Shown: in pieces, positions 14,304 to 21,704 of the stretch
Numbering within the stretch: the stretch's first letter is position 1
How the letters are laid out: the number at the start of each line of letters is the position of its first letter
DNA from: Catellatospora sp. KI3
GTDB lineage: Bacteria > Actinomycetota > Actinomycetes > Mycobacteriales > Micromonosporaceae
DNA length: 64,000 bases
NCBI RefSeq assembly: GCF_029948125.1
Contig: NZ_JASAMB010000001.1
Location: 558,001 to 622,000, forward strand
Reading direction: 5' to 3'
The notes under the pieces: generated by a model
Seen by the model: the letters and a program-made list of their open reading frames with translations, nothing else
What the model was told of the DNA's origin: nothing
The model's database searches: none
Translations under genes and position numbers: made by a program

Positions 14304-15638
14304 GTGACCGACATCCCGCGCCGAGCCGTCTCCCGGACCGCCAAGCTCGCGTCCCTGCCGCTCGGCTTCGCCGGGCGGACCGTCCTGGGCTTCGGCAAGC
14401 GGATGACGGGGCTCGCCACCGACGTGATCAGCGCCGAGATCCAGGAGCGCACCGCCGAGCAGCTGTTCAGCGTGCTCGGGCAGCTCAAGGGCGGCGCGAT
14501 GAAGCTCGGCCAGGCGCTGAGCGTGTTCGAGGCGGCGCTGCCCGACGCCCTGGCCGAGCCGTACCGGGAAGCGCTGGTCAAGCTGCAGGAGGCGGCCCCG
14601 CCGCTGCCCGCCGCGACCGTGCACCGGGTGCTGGCCGAGCAGCTGGGGCCGGACTGGCGCACCATGTTCCGCGAGTTCGACGACTCCCCCGCCGCCGCGG
14701 CCAGCATCGGCCAGGTGCACCGGGCCGAGTGGAAGGTGCCGCGCCGCAAGGCCGGTCTGCCGGTCGCGGTGAAGGTGCAGTATCCGGGCGCCGGGGACGC
14801 GCTGATCGCCGACCTGACCCAGCTGTCCCGGCTGGCCGGGCTGTTCAAGGTGATCCAGCCCGGGCTGGACGTGAAACCACTGGTCACCGAGCTGCGCGCC
14901 CGGGTGGTGGAGGAGCTCGACTACGAGCTGGAGGCGGCCAGCCAGCGGGCGTTCCACGAGGCGTACGCCGACGACGAGGAGATCCTGGTGCCGCGGGTGC
15001 TCGCCGCCGCGCCGCAGGTGCTGGTGACCGAATGGGTCGAGGGCATTCCGCTGTCGAAGATCATCGGCAGCGGGACCGTGGCCCAGCGCGACCGGGCCGG
15101 GGCGCTCATGGCGACGCTGCACTTCTCTGCCCCGGCTCGCGCCGGGCTGCTGCACGCCGACCCGCACCCGGGCAACTACCGGCTGCTGCCCGACGGGCGG
15201 CTCGCCGTGATCGACTTCGGGGCGGTCGCGCGGCTGCCGCTGGGGCTGCCGGAGCCGGTGGGCCGGATCACCCGGCTCGCGCTGGCCGGGCAGGCCGACG
15301 CGGTGCTGGCCGGGCTGCGCGACGAGGGGTTCGTGCGGCCCGACACGCAGGTCGACGCGCAGGCGGTGCTCGACTTCGTCCGGCCGATGCTGGAGCCGCT
15401 GGCAGTCGAGGAGTTCCGGTTCACCCGGCAGTGGCTGCGCGACGAGGCGGCCCGGCTGGCCAGCCCGCGCAGTGCGGCGTACCAGCTGGGGCGGCAGCTC
15501 AACCTGCCGCCGTCGTACCTGATGATCCACCGGGTGACGCTGGGGTCGATCGGGGTGCTGTGCCAGCTGGAGGCCAAGGCCGGTTACCGGGGCATCCTGG
15601 AGCGCTGGCTGCCGGGCTTCGCCGAACCGGCGGCCTGA
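14304..15638 (+). CDS. ABC1/UbiB-like atypical kinase
   Basis: A 444-residue protein of the AarF/UbiB/ADCK family. The KxGQ motif (KGGAMKLGQALS, residues ~61-72), the Ala-rich loop PAAAASIGQVHRAE, the catalytic-loop HADPHPGNYR and the metal-binding VIDFG are all present. These ATPases support isoprenoid or quinone lipid metabolism in other organisms; in actinobacteria the gene typically lies beside whiB7 and uvrD2, as here (Rv3197 position). The GTG at 14304 is preceded by a weak ribosome site. A terminator follows. Confidence 0.93.
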   Translation: MTDIPRRAVSRTAKLASLPLGFAGRTVLGFGKRMTGLATDVISAEIQERTAEQLFSVLGQLKGGAMKLGQALSVFEAALPDALAEPYREALVKLQEAAPPLPAATVHRVLAEQLGPDWRTMFREFDDSPAAAASIGQVHRAEWKVPRRKAGLPVAVKVQYPGAGDALIADLTQLSRLAGLFKVIQPGLDVKPLVTELRARVVEELDYELEAASQRAFHEAYADDEEILVPRVLAAAPQVLVTEWVEGIPLSKIIGSGTVAQRDRAGALMATLHFSAPARAGLLHADPHPGNYRLLPDGRLAVIDFGAVARLPLGLPEPVGRITRLALAGQADAVLAGLRDEGFVRPDTQVDAQAVLDFVRPMLEPLAVEEFRFTRQWLRDEAARLASPRSAAYQLGRQLNLPPSYLMIHRVTLGSIGVLCQLEAKAGYRGILERWLPGFAEPAA

Positions 15639-15654
15639 GCGGTCGTACGACGCA

Positions 15655-15687
15655 GGATGCCCGCCGCTGGGGAGGCGGCGGGCATCC
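15655..15687. terminator. Hairpin terminator between ABC1 kinase and small minus-strand gene
   Basis: A perfect 13-bp stem (15655-15667 with 15675-15687) with a seven-base loop, lying between converging genes. Confidence 0.85.
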
Positions 15688-15716
15688 GATGAAGTGAGCT
15701 CATCAGGTTGTCGCTA

Positions 15717-15878
15717 TCAGCGCATCGACTGCTCTCGGGCACGTCGGCGGGCGGAGAGGATGACCTGGCGAGCGGAGCGGGAAGCCTCAGAGGGGATGGT
15801 CTGAGGCTTCGGCATTCGAGCCCGGCTCATGATTTCGTGGATCATATACATGTCGCTGATTCCGCTTCTCTCATTCAT
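15717..15878 (-). CDS. Small basic protein downstream of whiB7
   Basis: A 53-residue open frame starting MNERSGISDMYMIHEIMSRA and ending RRRAREQSMR. AGGA lies about 7 bases before the ATG. The composition (Met, Ser and Arg rich, with amphipathic MIHEIMSRARMP) looks like a real short protein. It is on the same strand as whiB7, 62 bases behind it, and could be in the same transcript. Two internal Met codons are alternative starts. No function is known to me; conservation would need checking. Confidence 0.65.
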   Translation of the reverse strand: MNERSGISDMYMIHEIMSRARMPKPQTIPSEASRSARQVILSARRRAREQSMR

Positions 15879-15940
15879 TTCTTCGTCCTATTCGGATAAC
15901 TTGCTAGCCGGCAGGCGGCTGGTGTGGATGGTTGCAGAGC

Positions 15941-16303
15941 TCAGGCGGCCAGACGGACCGACTCGCGAACGGTGACCGTCGCGGCTACCCGCGCCTCGGT
16001 CTCGGCCACGAGGGCCGCCTCGCGAGCGAGGTCCTCCTTGCGCGGACGGCCACGGGGACGCTTGCGCGCCACGACGGCACCACGCTCGAAGATCTCACCG
16101 CCCCATACACCCCACGGCTCCTCGCGCTCGAGCGCCCCAGCGAGGCACTCGACCTTGAGCGGGCACTCGCCGCACATCGACTTGGCGAGCTCGAGCTCCG
16201 CGGGAGCGTCGGAGAACCACAGGTCCGGGTCGAACTTGCGGCAAGGAAGCTCTGCACCCAGCTCGACGCTGAAGTCGAGGGCTGGGGCCAACGCCAGACT
16301 CAT
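15941..16303 (-). CDS. whiB7: WhiB7 redox-sensitive antibiotic-resistance regulator
   Basis: A 120-residue WhiB-family protein. Four Cys for the 4Fe-4S cluster are visible (LPCRKF, then CGECPLKVEC), followed by the EPWGVWGGE turn that contacts the primary sigma factor and a C-terminal AT-hook, RPRGRPRK, which distinguishes WhiB7/WblC. It activates ribosome-protection, efflux and modification genes during translation stress. The ATG at 16303 has AAAGGTGA upstream. The long 5' region contains an upstream ORF and a terminator. Position next to uvrD2 matches mycobacteria (Rv3197A). Confidence 0.97.
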   Translation of the reverse strand: MSLALAPALDFSVELGAELPCRKFDPDLWFSDAPAELELAKSMCGECPLKVECLAGALEREEPWGVWGGEIFERGAVVARKRPRGRPRKEDLAREAALVAETEARVAATVTVRESVRLAA

Positions 16304-16352
16304 CTTTCGGTCACCTTTCCTTCGTTGCAGTTGCGGTGGCTGCAATCGGGGG

Positions 16353-16368
16353 CCCGGTCTGTTGACCG
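16353..16368 (-). other. Short hairpin in whiB7 leader
   Basis: CCGGTCTGTTGACCGG forms a 6-bp stem with a four-base loop, between the leader terminator and the whiB7 ribosome site. It could be a further regulatory hairpin or a 5' stabiliser of the processed message. Confidence 0.4.
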
Positions 16369-16378
16369 GAAATAACTA

Positions 16379-16413
16379 AGGCCGCGGATCCCGGTGTACG
16401 GGTTCCGCGGCCT
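16379..16413 (-). terminator. Intrinsic terminator/attenuator in whiB7 leader
   Basis: A 9-bp G+C-rich stem (16379-16387 with 16405-16413) with an inner CCCG/CGGG stem. On the minus strand it is followed by the T-rich TAGTTATTT, so it looks like a functional intrinsic terminator ahead of whiB7. It sits 23 bases after the upstream ORF stop codon. Confidence 0.85.
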
Positions 16414-16436
16414 CGAGGTGAGCCGGTTTCGGTCTG

Positions 16437-16787
16437 CTAGACCGGTATACCTCGAGGTGGAACGCCGCCGAATCCATCGAGCTTGATGCCCTCGGACTCG
16501 TTCTTCCGGTAACCCTTGGTGGTGCTGGTGCTGCTGTTGTTGCTGGTGGTGCTCGTGCTGCCCATCAGGACCGGGGCACCCGCCGGGGCGGTGGCCAGGA
16601 TCGGGTTCCTCGGGGCCCAGTGCAGCTGTCGCTGGGCGACCAGCTGTGCCGCCAGCAGGCTGGCGACGGCCGGGACTGCGGCCACCAGGGCACGGTCCAC
16701 GGGCAGAGTGCGGTTCACGGGCGACGCGAACGTGGGCGCACAGGCGGAAGCGAACGCCGACAGGGTGATCGTGTTGGTCATCTCCAC
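16437..16787 (-). CDS. Upstream ORF (leader peptide) of whiB7
   Basis: A 116-residue open frame with a good ribosome site (AGGAGG, eight bases before GTG 16787). It starts MEMTNTITLSAFASA, has Ala/Pro-rich hydrophobic middle segments and a Ser/Thr/Asn-rich stretch (STSTTSNNSSTSTT), and stops just before the attenuator. WhiB7/WblC genes of mycobacteria and streptomycetes are known to use translated leader ORFs to sense ribosome inhibition. The stop codon lies inside a small hairpin (16431-16443). The peptide itself probably matters less than ribosome position, although this one is long. Confidence 0.72.
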   Translation of the reverse strand: MEMTNTITLSAFASACAPTFASPVNRTLPVDRALVAAVPAVASLLAAQLVAQRQLHWAPRNPILATAPAGAPVLMGSTSTTSNNSSTSTTKGYRKNESEGIKLDGFGGVPPRGIPV

Positions 16788-16920
16788 GGGACTCGCCTCC
16801 TCTCCGAAAGTGCCCTAGTCGCTTACAGAACGTGAATCACCATCTCGGAGCAGCACAGATGCGCGCTCTTTGAGGTGTGACCGAAGGCTATGCCTCCGGG
16901 GCGGGGACGCGCAAACGGTT
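16788..16920 (-). promoter_or_regulatory. Probable whiB7 promoter region
   Basis: The space between the uvrD2 stop and the leader ORF contains, on the minus strand, an A-rich TAAAACC block next to TTTGCG (16910-16915) and TAGCCT (16885-16890), 19 bases apart. WhiB7-dependent promoters have an AT-rich element beside the -35 hexamer, so autoactivation is plausible. The assignment is by eye. Confidence 0.35.
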
Positions 16921-19101
16921 TTACGGCTCTGTTGCCAAATCTTTTTGAAGATCTTCTGAATCCGGTTGATCGGGCGCCAAATCCGCCACCGCCGCACCCC
17001 TGAGCAGCGCCAGCACAGCCTCGCCGTACAGCTCCAACTTGCGCGGACCGATGCCGGCGATCTCCACCAGACCGGATCTGTCCGATGGACGACGCTCGGC
17101 CAGCGCCGTCAGGGTCGCGTCGGTGAACACCACGTACGCGGGGACCCGGGCCACCGCCGCGACCCGGCCCCGCCAGTCGCGCAGCCGCTCCAGCAGCGCC
17201 TCGTCCAGCGTCGACGGGCAGGTCACGCAGCGGCCGAGCTTGCGCTCCGGCCCGGTCAGCAGGGTCGCGCCGCACACCCGGCAGCTCACGATCACGGTGC
17301 GGACCCGGCGCTCGGCCGGCGCGCCCGGCACCGCCGCCGCCCGCCGCGCCGACGGCACCGCCGCGCCGTCGACCGGACCGGGCAGGAACCGGCACGCCCG
17401 GCGCGCGCGGCCGCCCGGCGACCGGGCCTCGCCGTAGCTCAGCCACAGCCACTGCCGGGCCCTGGTGATCCCGACGTACAGCAGGCGCCGCTCCTCCTCC
17501 AGCGCCTCCGGCGTGCGCGCGTAACCGGTGGGCAGGGTGCCCTCGACCAGGCCGACCAGGAACACCGCGTCCCACTCCAGGCCCTTCGCGGCGTGCAGGC
17601 TGGCCAGGGTGACCCCGGCGACCGTCGGCGCGTGCTGCGCGTGCTCCCGGCGCGCCAGCTCCTCGTTGAAGCCGGTCAGGCCGCCGTCGGCGCCCGGCTC
17701 GGGGCGGAACTCGGTCGCCAGGCGCACCAGCGCGGCCAGCGACTCCCAGCGCTCGCGCGCCGCCCCACCGCTGGGCGGGCGGTCCGGCTGCCAGCCCAGC
17801 CCGGTCAGCACCGCGCCGACCGTGCCGACCAGGTCGCCGCCGTCCTCGGACCGGGCCGCACCGCGCAGGGCCACCATCGCCTGGCGGATCTCGGGGCGCT
17901 CGAAGAAGCGCTCGCCGCCGCGCAGCACGTACGGCACGCCGTGCTCGGCCAGCGCCTCCTCGTACGTCTCCGACTGGGCGTTGGCGCGGAACAGCACCGC
18001 GATCTCGGCCGCGGGCGTGCCCGCCGCGATCAGCTCGGCGCACCGGCGCGCCACCGCGATCGCCTCGTTCGCCTCGTCGGGGAAGGTGCGCAGATCCGGC
18101 TGCGGGCCGGGCGGGCGCTGGCCGATCAGGTCCAGCCGCAGCCGCGCCTCACTGCCCCTGGCCTGCCGGATCACCGCGTTGGCCAGGCCGACCACCTGCG
18201 GCGTGGACCGGTAGTCCCGCACCAGCCGCACCACGGTCGCGTCCCGGTGCGTACGCGCGAAGTCCACCAGGTACGACGAGGTCGCGCCGGTGAACGAGTA
18301 GATCGTCTGCGCCGCGTCGCCGACCACGGTCAGGTCCCGGCGGCCGCCCAGCCACGCCTCCAGCAGCCGCTGCTGCAGCGGATTGACGTCCTGGTACTCG
18401 TCGACGACGAAGTGGCGGTACTGCGAGCGCACCTGCTCGGCGACGTCGGAGTGCTCCTCGATGCCCCAGCACATCGCGCGCAGCAGGTCCTCGAAGTCGA
18501 TCACGCCCTGGTGGCGCTTGACCTGCTCGTACGCCTTGAACACCGCCTCGACCTGAGCGGCCTCCAGCGGCACCTCGCGCCCGGCCTTCGCCGCCTCGAC
18601 CGCGTACTCCCCCGGCTCGACCAGGGACGACTTCGCCCACTCGATCTCGCCGGCCAGGTCGCGGGCGCCGACGCGGTCGGCCCGTACCCCCGCCTTGGCC
18701 GCCGCCAGCGTGACCAGCCGGGCCTTGCTCTCCACCAGCTGCGGCATCTCGCGGCCGCGCAGCAGCCGCGGCGCGAAGAACCGGAGCTGGCGCAGCGCCG
18801 CCGCGTGGAACGTGCGCGCCTGCACGCCCCGGGCATCCAGTGCGGCCAGGCGTTCCCGCAGCTGAGCAGCCGCGCGGGCGGTGAATGTGACGGCCAACAC
18901 ATGCCGCGCCTGGATCTGCTCGGACACCACCCGGTACGCGATCCGGTGCGTGATCGCGCGCGTCTTACCGGTGCCCGCACCAGCGAGAATGCACACTGGA
19001 CCGGCCGGGGCCACCACTGCCGCCCGCTGCTCGTCGTCCAGGCCGGCCAGCACCCGGGCCGCCTTGACCTGGGCGGTGTCCTGGGCACGGTCGTCGGTCA
19101 C
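16921..19101 (-). CDS. uvrD2: UvrD2-type ATP-dependent DNA helicase
   Basis: About 726 residues. Superfamily 1A motifs are complete: ILAGAGTGKT (Walker A, ~residue 35), VVDEYQDVNPLQQ (II), GDAAQTIYSFTGA (III) and YVGITRAR (VI). After the motor come a tetracysteine zinc module (CRVCG...CVTCP) and an HRDC domain (LVEIAGIGPRKLELYGEAVL), the exact layout of mycobacterial UvrD2. It is a 3'-5' helicase of DNA repair. The start is GTG 19101 or ATG 19113; both are in frame. It is divergent from the glutaredoxin gene as in mycobacteria. Confidence 0.95.
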   Translation of the reverse strand: MTDDRAQDTAQVKAARVLAGLDDEQRAAVVAPAGPVCILAGAGTGKTRAITHRIAYRVVSEQIQARHVLAVTFTARAAAQLRERLAALDARGVQARTFHAAALRQLRFFAPRLLRGREMPQLVESKARLVTLAAAKAGVRADRVGARDLAGEIEWAKSSLVEPGEYAVEAAKAGREVPLEAAQVEAVFKAYEQVKRHQGVIDFEDLLRAMCWGIEEHSDVAEQVRSQYRHFVVDEYQDVNPLQQRLLEAWLGGRRDLTVVGDAAQTIYSFTGATSSYLVDFARTHRDATVVRLVRDYRSTPQVVGLANAVIRQARGSEARLRLDLIGQRPPGPQPDLRTFPDEANEAIAVARRCAELIAAGTPAAEIAVLFRANAQSETYEEALAEHGVPYVLRGGERFFERPEIRQAMVALRGAARSEDGGDLVGTVGAVLTGLGWQPDRPPSGGAARERWESLAALVRLATEFRPEPGADGGLTGFNEELARREHAQHAPTVAGVTLASLHAAKGLEWDAVFLVGLVEGTLPTGYARTPEALEEERRLLYVGITRARQWLWLSYGEARSPGGRARRACRFLPGPVDGAAVPSARRAAAVPGAPAERRVRTVIVSCRVCGATLLTGPERKLGRCVTCPSTLDEALLERLRDWRGRVAAVARVPAYVVFTDATLTALAERRPSDRSGLVEIAGIGPRKLELYGEAVLALLRGAAVADLAPDQPDSEDLQKDLATEP

Positions 19102-19191
19102 ACCTGGAATCATCCCAGGTCCATTCGATGTTGCTGCGGTTAGAGTCCGAGTCCCCCGCGGAGAGAGCTCTCCCCCGACCTGAGGATGACC

Positions 19192-19449
19192 ATGCTGACC
19201 ATGTACTCGACCACCTGGTGCGGCTACTGCCACCGGCTGCGCACCCAGCTCGACCGCGAGGGCATCGCCTACACGGTGATCGACATCGAGCAGGACCCGA
19301 ACGCGGCCGAGTTCGTCATGAGCGTCAACGGCGGCAACCAGACGGTCCCGACGGTCAAGTTCAGCGACGGCTCCGCCCTCACCAACCCGAGCATCATCCA
19401 GGTCAAGGCCCACCTCGCCACCCTGTCAACGGCGACCGAACCGGCCTGA
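19192..19449 (+). CDS. Glutaredoxin-like mycoredoxin
   Basis: About 85 residues with the glutaredoxin fold: CGYC active site (TTWCGYCHRL, residue ~9-12), TVPTVKF cis-Pro loop and the GG motif NGGNQTV. Actinobacterial proteins with this signature reduce mixed disulfides with mycothiol, and the window also encodes MshB of the mycothiol pathway. The ATG at 19192 has GAGG six bases before it; ATG 19186 would add two residues. It is adjacent to uvrD2 (Rv3198A position). A long inverted repeat follows and may end transcription. Confidence 0.93.
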   Translation: MLTMYSTTWCGYCHRLRTQLDREGIAYTVIDIEQDPNAAEFVMSVNGGNQTVPTVKFSDGSALTNPSIIQVKAHLATLSTATEPA

Positions 19450-19500
19450 CCAGGCTCGCGGCGGCCCCGTCGCGACCTGCCCCGCACCCGCCTGGCATCG

Positions 19501-19557
19501 ACACTGGCCTATCTAGAAGACGTATCTCGGAATTCCGTCTTCTAGATAGGCCAGTGT
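19501..19557. repeat. Intergenic palindrome, family C (ACACTGGCCTATC), copy 1
   Basis: Two perfectly complementary 22-base arms (19501-19522 and 19536-19557) enclose a 13-base loop containing GGAATTC. It is AT-richer than its surroundings. A diverged copy is at 28,181. It may end the glutaredoxin transcript. Confidence 0.9.
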
Positions 19558-19598
19558 CAATTTAAGGCGGGTGCGCGGAGCGCGGCCGGAAGCGCAGC

Positions 19599-19847
19599 TC
19601 AGCTGGGCCACTTCGGGGCGTCGAGCCGGACCACCTTCACCCGCTGGCGCCCCGACCGGACCGCGCCCACCGACGCGAGCGCCCGCGCCAGCTGGAGCGC
19701 CGCGTCCAGGGAGTCCGCCTCGGCGACCTGGCGCCGCTGCTCCGGACTGATGGTCTCGTCGCGCAGGGGCAGCTCTTCATGAACCGACGCCACCACATCC
19801 TCGGGGGCGAACGGTCGGACCTCGGTCCGGACGATCAGGTACCGCAT
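19599..19847 (-). CDS. Small hypothetical protein
   Basis: An 82-residue soluble protein, MRYLIVRTEVRPFAPEDVV at the start, with a helical C-terminal half (SLDAALQLARALASVG) and RQRVKVVRLDAP near the end. GGAG lies seven bases before the ATG. The beta-start/helix pattern and codon use look genuine, but I recognise no family. It lies alone between the family C repeat and the XRE regulator gene. Confidence 0.6.
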   Translation of the reverse strand: MRYLIVRTEVRPFAPEDVVASVHEELPLRDETISPEQRRQVAEADSLDAALQLARALASVGAVRSGRQRVKVVRLDAPKWPS

Positions 19848-20020
19848 GCGCTACTCCGTCACTGCTGGCGGGCGGAGGCGAAGTGGGTCCATGGGTGGAA
19901 CTTCCACATTCGGCTGTTGTCATGCTTGTGCATTTCCCGAGCTGGAATCAAGCAAGACGCGACGATCGGCGGGTAGCACCGCCCGAACGGGTGACTCAGC
20001 GTAACGTTTGCACGTTTTGA

Positions 20021-20962
20021 TCACTTGAGCCGCGACTCGAGCCACGCCCGCGACCGGATCGGGTCGAGCGCCGCCGCGCGCAGCCAGTCGAAGACCCGGG
20101 AGTACCGCTGCACCGCCATACGGTCAGTGATGACCAGCTCACGCGCAAGCGCTTCGACAGCCACGGTCTCGGGATCCTCCGGGTCGGAAAAGTGATAGAT
20201 GGAAAATCCCGTATACGGCACGAACTCCGGACCGACGCACGCCTCGCGCGGCAGTACTCTGATCGTCACGTTAGGTAACAGCATGAGGCTCGACAGGTGT
20301 GCGAGCTGGCCGTCGCGCACCGCCCGCGGCGCGCCCCGACCGAGCACCGCCTGCTCGTCGAGCACCGCCTCGTAGCGGGGCGGATCGGGCTGCCGGGCGA
20401 GGACGGCCTGCCGGGCCAGCCGCGCCGCGACCTCGGTGTCGGGCTCCTGGGCGGCCGGCAGCTCCGCCGCCGAGCCCGCGCGCTGCACGGGCACCGCCTC
20501 GGCCCGGCCGGCCGGGTGCGGGGCAGGCGAGGACGGGGCAGGCTCGGGCGAGGACAGGATGCGGGCGCGGGCGTACTCGGCGGTCTGCAGCAGGCCGGGG
20601 ACGATGCTGAGCGCGTACTCCCGGATCTCGGCACTGCCCGCCTCCAGCTCGGCGTAGCCCCGCTGCCGCTGGGTCATCACCGGGTAGGCGCGCAGCCAGC
20701 CGCGGGTGTTGCCCGCCTCGCGGGTGATGGCCACCAGCTGGTCCCGGTCCCGCCCGCGCACCTGGTACAGGTCGAGCAGGTCCAGCACGTCGGCCAGGTC
20801 GGGGCGGCTGCGCCCGTTCTCCAGCCGGGACAGCTTCGACTTGGCCGCCCAGCCGACCCGGTCGACGACCTGCTCGCCGGTGAGCCCGGCGTGTTCGCGC
20901 AGGCGGCGCAGCTCCGCGCCCAGGCGCTGGCGGCGGACGATGGGACTGGATCCTCGCGGCAA
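20021..20962 (-). CDS. XRE-family regulator with DUF5753 domain
   Basis: A 313-residue regulator with an N-terminal helix-turn-helix (residues ~12-66, RLREHAGLTGEQVVDRVGWA then SRLENGRSRPD) and a C-terminal DUF5753 ligand or protein-binding domain (YALSIVPGLLQTAEYARA, and LPNVTIRVLP). A low-complexity Pro/Ser/Ala insert interrupts the DUF5753 part. Such proteins usually neighbour a small DUF397 gene; none is seen here. The start is TTG 20962, supported by GGAGG five bases before it and by the lack of other starts near the HTH. Confidence 0.88.
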   Translation of the reverse strand: MPRGSSPIVRRQRLGAELRRLREHAGLTGEQVVDRVGWAAKSKLSRLENGRSRPDLADVLDLLDLYQVRGRDRDQLVAITREAGNTRGWLRAYPVMTQRQRGYAELEAGSAEIREYALSIVPGLLQTAEYARARILSSPEPAPSSPAPHPAGRAEAVPVQRAGSAAELPAAQEPDTEVAARLARQAVLARQPDPPRYEAVLDEQAVLGRGAPRAVRDGQLAHLSSLMLLPNVTIRVLPREACVGPEFVPYTGFSIYHFSDPEDPETVAVEALARELVITDRMAVQRYSRVFDWLRAAALDPIRSRAWLESRLK

Positions 20963-21065
20963 GGGGACCTCCGTGGTGACCGGTCCCCAGGCTAGGCTGC
21001 CCTACCTCTCCCGATCCGTCCGACACGCGGCTTTCACCCGTACGCCGCGAGCTGGGGACAGGGTT

Positions 21066-21093
21066 GAAAGACTTCTTTCGAAAGGGTACTTTC
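21066..21093 (+). promoter_or_regulatory. Probable operator of the ArsR-like gene
   Basis: Four evenly spaced boxes GAAAG-n4-CTTTC-GAAAG-n4-CTTTC form a 28-base symmetrical site centred on CTTTCGAAAG and ending five bases before the regulator start. A dimeric winged-helix repressor binding here would block its own expression and that of the exporter gene. Confidence 0.65.
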
Positions 21094-21098
21094 GACGC

Positions 21099-21671
21099 AT
21101 GGATGAAGCGCGTCATGAGATCCGGGAGGTCACCGACCCCCGGATGCTGCGGGCACTGGCGCATCCGCTGCGGCTGCGGCTGCTGAACGAGCTGGCCATG
21201 CGCGGTCCGGCCACCGCCACCGAGCTGGCCGAGCAGGTGGACGAGTCGCCGTCGAACTGCTCCTGGCACCTGCGCCAGCTGTCGAAGTTCGGCTACGTCG
21301 AGGAGGCCGAGGGCGGGGTCGGGCGCAACCGGCCCTGGCGCTGGATCCCGGTCGGCCACCGCTGGGGCGACCCGGACGACTCCCCCGAGATGGTCCGCGC
21401 GGGCGAAGAGATGGGCAACACGCTCATGGCCTTCGAGCTGGCCCAGCGCAACGCGTGGGAGGCCGCCCGCGCGGCCGAGCCCGCCGCCTGGCAGCGCGCG
21501 GCGTACACGAACCAGATCGTCACCTGGCTCACCGTCGAGGAGCTGGCCGAGCTCAACACGGCGATCACCGAGCTGATGAGCCGCCACGTCGACCGCATCG
21601 GCGACCCGGCGCGCAGGCCGGACGGCTCCCGCGCGGTGCGCCTGGTCGCCTGGGGCGTCCCCGCCGCCTGA
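21099..21671 (+). CDS. ArsR-like winged-helix transcriptional regulator
   Basis: A 190-residue protein with an ArsR-type DNA-binding domain (residues ~10-80): MLRALAHPLRLRLLNELAMR, then TELAEQVDESPSNCSWHLRQ as the recognition helix region and a wing (GVGRNRPWRW). The C-terminal part is helical and resembles the substrate-binding portion found in regulators paired with MFS exporters. It overlaps a palindromic operator and is followed 33 bases later by the exporter gene, so it probably represses that pump until a drug or metabolite binds. Confidence 0.9.
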   Translation: MDEARHEIREVTDPRMLRALAHPLRLRLLNELAMRGPATATELAEQVDESPSNCSWHLRQLSKFGYVEEAEGGVGRNRPWRWIPVGHRWGDPDDSPEMVRAGEEMGNTLMAFELAQRNAWEAARAAEPAAWQRAAYTNQIVTWLTVEELAELNTAITELMSRHVDRIGDPARRPDGSRAVRLVAWGVPAA

Positions 21672-21704
21672 TCCACCCGCACCGACCCCTGGAAAGGAAC
21701 CACC

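Noticed and set aside
15708-15899. Plus-strand 63-codon frame after the ABC1 kinase
   Set aside because: It runs opposite the better-supported 53-residue minus-strand gene and has no ribosome site.
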